DNA of 64,000 bases from Enterobacter cloacae subsp. cloacae ATCC 13047 (lineage in GTDB: Bacteria; Pseudomonadota; Gammaproteobacteria; Enterobacterales; Enterobacteriaceae): NCBI RefSeq assembly GCF_000025565.1, contig NC_014121.1, positions 1 to 64,000 on the forward strand. Reading direction: 5' to 3'. The notes under the pieces were generated by a model. The model saw only the letters and a list, made by a program, of their open reading frames with translations. It made no database searches and had not been told where the DNA came from. The translations under genes were made by a program, and so were the position numbers. Below are positions 60,958 through 64,000 of the stretch, piece after piece. The number at the start of each line of letters is the position of its first letter. Within the stretch, counting starts at the first letter, position 1.

Positions 60958-61398
60958 TCTCCTTTAGTTGGGCACCCGGTCCGTGTAAGAGAAACAGTAA
61001 GTTGAATCGTGCGGTCACCCATGCCTTTGTCGCGAGACATGGCATAAAATGTATGCCAGGAGAATGTATTGCGTAAAGCCAATCCCTTTTATTATCGAAA
61101 GATAAAATTCAAAAAATATTTTAAGGTGAGATCTAATATTTTTAATCTTCTTATAATATTAGAGATAGATTTTTATCCTGAGAAATGGCGTTTGTTAAGG
61201 TTTGATATGGATAACACGCTCTTTTTATGGGGTTTTTAGGCGGGGTTTTAGCACGTTTTGGGTGTTGATTCGCCACTTGTATTGCGTCGCCAGGAATTTT
61301 AGCCACCCGGGCGTTAAAATCCTGGTGGGAATAAGTTGTGAGCATGGGCTTATTACACTACTATCAGTCTCCTTTTATCGTGTTAATAATGAAATAAT
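60958..61398. other. Intergenic region between two LuxR-type regulators
   Basis: 441 bp, AT-rich, divergent promoters expected. A perfect 9-bp inverted repeat TCTAATATT (61132-61140) / AATATTAGA (61155-61163), 23 bp apart centre to centre, is a possible regulator site. No convincing gene is seen. Confidence 0.6.
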
Positions 61399-62064
61399 AT
61401 GATTTTTTCTGAATTCACTTTCAGGATTATTGTGTTTTATCGGGTTAATATTCTGCAGGAGATGATAAGCGATGCGCTGCGTAAATTACTGCCTGAATAT
61501 TCTCTGCAAATATCAATAGTGGAATCAACAGAACAGCTCTTTGATGCCATTAGCGACGGTCAGGTCGATATTGTTATGGCCGAGTTCAGTTATCTGTTTA
61601 ACCATAAATCGTGGAGCGTACAGACCAGTAACCGGCTCAATATGTTATGTCATACGCACCACGTTAAGCGTGTACTTTTTGTGCCTGAATTACAGTACGG
61701 ATTATTAAAAAGGGTGCTGGAGATGAAATACGAGCTGACCCTTTCCCTGCAGGACGAGCCCGGCGAGCTGAAAAGAGAATTACAGGCGCTGCTCAGAGCA
61801 GAAGAGGCCAGGCCGCGTGTCTCATCGTATCTGAAGGGAATGATGCGCGCCGGCGCGCGCTCGCGTTCGGTGCTTTCCGCCCGGGAGTGGGAGGTGCTGC
61901 ATCTTCTGGTGGAAGGCTACACCGTGACCGAAATTGCCCAGCTGCGAAGCCGCTCGGCCAGTACCATCGCCACCCAAAAGCACAATGCGATGAAAAAACT
62001 CAACCTCACCAACCACAGCGAACTCATTAAATACCTGCAGATGGCGGGCCGGATCGGAAGTTAA
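61399..62064 (+). CDS. LuxR-type regulator with a degenerate receiver domain
   Basis: 221 residues. The N-terminal half looks like a receiver (FRIIVFYRVNILQEMISDAL), but the phosphoacceptor position reads VDIVMAEFSYL, Glu instead of Asp, and the acidic pair near the N terminus is missing. The C-terminal GerE-type helix-turn-helix is LSAREWEVLHLLVEGYTVTE with STIATQKHNAMKKL. It probably works without phosphorylation, like BglJ- or FimY-type factors. Weak ribosome site; MISDAL is an alternative start. Confidence 0.82.
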   Translation: MIFSEFTFRIIVFYRVNILQEMISDALRKLLPEYSLQISIVESTEQLFDAISDGQVDIVMAEFSYLFNHKSWSVQTSNRLNMLCHTHHVKRVLFVPELQYGLLKRVLEMKYELTLSLQDEPGELKRELQALLRAEEARPRVSSYLKGMMRAGARSRSVLSAREWEVLHLLVEGYTVTEIAQLRSRSASTIATQKHNAMKKLNLTNHSELIKYLQMAGRIGS

Positions 62065-62105
62065 GCGTCGATTCGCCGGAACGACAGCGTCCCGGCATAA
62101 GCGCA

Positions 62106-63170
62106 TCAGGGGTAGATGATATTCAGCGTCGCCGTCGTATTGAGTTTGCCCTGACTGACCTTCGCCGGTGCCCAGACATAATAGGACGCCGCCATGGGCA
62201 GGGTGAACGTCTTGCTCAGTGCCCCGCCCGCCGCCACGTTGAACAGCAGCGTGGCATTTCCGCGGCTGGTGGTAGAGGTCGAGAAGATGACCGGCTGTTG
62301 CGGGTTATTCCGCTGAATCAGCCGCAGCCCCACGCCCTGTGCGGCACCGCTGCTGGTATCAACCAGTACGGAACTGTCGGTCGACAGCAGTTGCGTGCTG
62401 GAGAGGAACATCTCAATCGCCCGGTCAGACGTCCCGTTTGTCCCCAGATTCTGACAGCTCATATTGAGCGTAAAGGGCGTCAGCCCTGGCTGGGCAGAGG
62501 CACTCAACTGTGGGATACCCAACGTAGGTAAATGAACCGTCAGCCCCGCGTTGTCGAAAGAGCAGGTGGTCAGCTTCGGCGCATATTTGATGGTCATCGG
62601 CTGGCCAAACATATCCCGGTTATCGTATGGCCACTTAAAGCCGTTAAACAGCCACTGCACGATTTTCACCAGCTGATTGATCGGCCAGGTAATGATCTCC
62701 CAGAACGACATGCCGCTCATATCGCTGACGAACAAGACATCGCTCATGGTCGCCGTGTCCCCCGAGAGGGTCGTGCCACTCTGATCAACCAGCGTAAAGC
62801 GCACGGTAAACGGCGTATTCAGTTCTGAAGCCGTATGGTTACCGCTCGCGCTCAGCGTCTTGTTGGGATGCGTGCTGGTGATCTCCGCCCGCACCCTGTA
62901 TTTGTCATTGCTGAAGCCCAGAATGGTGGCGTACTTACTGTCGGTCGAGAGGATCGGCGTGTAAGAAAACTCGCTGTTGCCGGTTGAGCAGTTAAACGAG
63001 CCGCTGTACTGGGTGCTGAAGCTCCCGGTCCAGGTCGGCGTGGCGGGCGTCAGCTTATCCGACAGATCGACGCTGATCGGCGGGCCATAGGAAATACTGC
63101 CCCCGGAACAGGTGGCATAGCTTGCCCCGCTGACGCAGGCGAGAAACAGAAAGGTCAGTAACCGTATCAT
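62106..63170 (-). CDS. Fimbrial tip adhesin-like protein
   Basis: 354 residues with signal peptide MIRLLTFLFLACVSGASYA. The C-terminal half fits a pilin domain with conserved Cys pair (TTCSFDN and NMSCQN) and the terminal alternating strand TLNIIYP used in donor-strand exchange; the N-terminal half would be a lectin-like domain with Cys21 and Cys61. An odd aromatic, hydrophobic stretch lies at residues 154-182. It starts 12 bases after the usher stop, the normal place for a tip adhesin. Confidence 0.82.
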   Translation of the reverse strand: MIRLLTFLFLACVSGASYATCSGGSISYGPPISVDLSDKLTPATPTWTGSFSTQYSGSFNCSTGNSEFSYTPILSTDSKYATILGFSNDKYRVRAEITSTHPNKTLSASGNHTASELNTPFTVRFTLVDQSGTTLSGDTATMSDVLFVSDMSGMSFWEIITWPINQLVKIVQWLFNGFKWPYDNRDMFGQPMTIKYAPKLTTCSFDNAGLTVHLPTLGIPQLSASAQPGLTPFTLNMSCQNLGTNGTSDRAIEMFLSSTQLLSTDSSVLVDTSSGAAQGVGLRLIQRNNPQQPVIFSTSTTSRGNATLLFNVAAGGALSKTFTLPMAASYYVWAPAKVSQGKLNTTATLNIIYP

Positions 63171-63182
63171 GTTGATGTTCCG

Positions 63183-64000
63183 TTAGTAATGGCAAACAGA
63201 GGACGGGCTTTCCAGTCCCCACGCCGGTGCGGCAATAGTGCAATTTCCGCCACGCAAATGAACGCTAAGCTCACGTGGTGGTTGTTCCGCGCGAATGTAG
63301 AGCACGCTGGCCTGGCCGACATAACCCACCGACTCGCCGCGCTCGTTCAGCACTTCGGTACCAAACGGCAACGGTGCCCCGTCCGGGCGGGTGGCGCGCA
63401 GCATCCAGGACTGGCGCTGGTCGGTATCGAAGCGGATATAGTTCACCGCGCCATCGTAAGGGGCGACGTTAGCGATGTTGCCCAGCACTTCTGCCCCGCG
63501 GCTGTTCGCCGTTTCGGACAGGGTGATGGCATTTTTACGGTACGGCGTGGCGTAAGGCACCAGCGCCACGCCATCACGGTTGGTCACGATACTTTCGTCG
63601 CCGTTAACCATCAGCCCTTCCGCCTGCGGCGCATCAACAATGGTCATGGTGGAGCCGGTTTCGTTGGAGGCAAGCAGATGCCACGGCACGGCCACCAGGC
63701 TGCCGCGCCCGTTCAGCCCCATCTGGCGGTAGTCGGAGGATTCACTGTAGGAGCCACCAAGCGTCGCGAAGTTTGCCCGGTATGCGGTGTTCACGCTGGC
63801 GGTGTTGTTCCCGCCCCGCGCATTGCTGCCGGAGAGCGTATAGCTCAGGCGGTTCGACGCCAGCGCGTTGCCGCTCATGCTGATATTGCTCTGTTCATAA
63901 TGCGAGTCGCTGGCCGTCAGGCTGGAGGTGACCCACGCGTTGTTATCAAACAGCGAGAACGGCAGGCTGAGGGAGAGGTAAAAACGCGTCTCTTCTTCAC
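63183..64000 (-). CDS. Fimbrial outer-membrane usher, C-terminal part
   Basis: Partial: the frame is open to the window edge, giving about 271 C-terminal residues. The visible part contains the end of the 24-strand pore (FSLFDNNAWVTSSLTASDSH), the C-terminal plug-side domains (GMVNGDE-like LMVNGDESIVTNRDGVALVP, PYDGAVNYIRFD) and the terminal domain with LRGGNCTIAAPAWG. Typical FimD/PapC family. The upstream chaperone and major pilin genes should lie beyond 64000. Confidence 0.9.
   Translation of the reverse strand, partial: EEETRFYLSLSLPFSLFDNNAWVTSSLTASDSHYEQSNISMSGNALASNRLSYTLSGSNARGGNNTASVNTAYRANFATLGGSYSESSDYRQMGLNGRGSLVAVPWHLLASNETGSTMTIVDAPQAEGLMVNGDESIVTNRDGVALVPYATPYRKNAITLSETANSRGAEVLGNIANVAPYDGAVNYIRFDTDQRQSWMLRATRPDGAPLPFGTEVLNERGESVGYVGQASVLYIRAEQPPRELSVHLRGGNCTIAAPAWGLESPSSVCHY

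Noticed and set aside
61202..61402. 66-aa frame whose stop overlaps the ATG of the 61399 regulator (ATGA)
   Set aside because: TTG start, no ribosome site and no recognisable domain; the four-base overlap is probably chance in AT-rich DNA.

Overview
The window is a chromosomal segment of a gammaproteobacterium of the family Enterobacteriaceae, most likely an Enterobacter cloacae-complex species or a close relative such as Leclercia or Lelliottia. DnaA, DnaN, RecF and GyrB are nearly identical to the Escherichia coli proteins, and gene order from gyrB to nlpA follows the E. coli K-12 backbone (yidA, dgo, yidR/yidQ, ibpAB, yidE, yidP, glv, yidH/yidG, dsd, emrD, tisB/istR, ivbL-ilvBN, uhpABCT, yicN, nepI, yicL, yicS, nlpA). 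Local gains and losses place it outside Escherichia. The genus is an inference from protein similarity recalled from memory, not from a search.

Layout. 1-6028: dnaA-dnaN-recF-gyrB replication operon. 6049-8132: a divergent LysR regulator and medium-chain dehydrogenase where E. coli has yidB. 8247-15662: yidA, the D-galactonate operon dgoRKADT with its two operators, then yidR and yidQ; yidX and cbrA are absent. 15840-17035: heat-shock ibpA-ibpB with a sigma-32 promoter and two candidate ROSE RNA thermometers. 17114-22653: yidE, yidP and an intact alpha-glucoside PTS/GH4 operon (glv) that is broken in K-12. 22746-29993: yidHG, a decaying D-serine locus (dsdA with a small deletion, dsdX with a large in-frame deletion, dsdC intact), a secreted GH5-like protein, emrD, a DMT permease and an acetyltransferase. 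30013-30540: the SOS-controlled TisB/IstR toxin-antitoxin locus. 30600-32162: an AT-rich insert holding an orphan hcp gene preceded by a protein of unknown function and a tiny two-helix membrane protein; this is the best candidate for an undescribed effector-immunity system. 32270-39474: ivbL-ilvBN and uhpABCT. 39636-44915: a secreted hydrolase, LysR, yicN, an SRPBCC protein, nepI and yicL. 45025-51174: a beta-glucoside operon (PTS IIB-IIC-GH1-IIA-porin) with a divergent LacI-type regulator and palindromic operators. 51236-57965: yicS and an RND efflux operon resembling eefRABC. 58152-59577: acetyltransferase and nlpA. 59590-64000: a degenerate EAL protein and two LuxR-type regulators next to the 3' end of a chaperone-usher fimbrial operon that runs off the window.

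The genes group into core replication, sugar and amino-acid catabolic modules each with a local regulator (DgoR, YidP, DsdC, UhpA, LacI-type), stress systems (IbpAB, TisB, efflux), and surface or competition functions (fimbriae, Hcp cassette). No tRNA, rRNA, insertion sequence or CRISPR array was seen.
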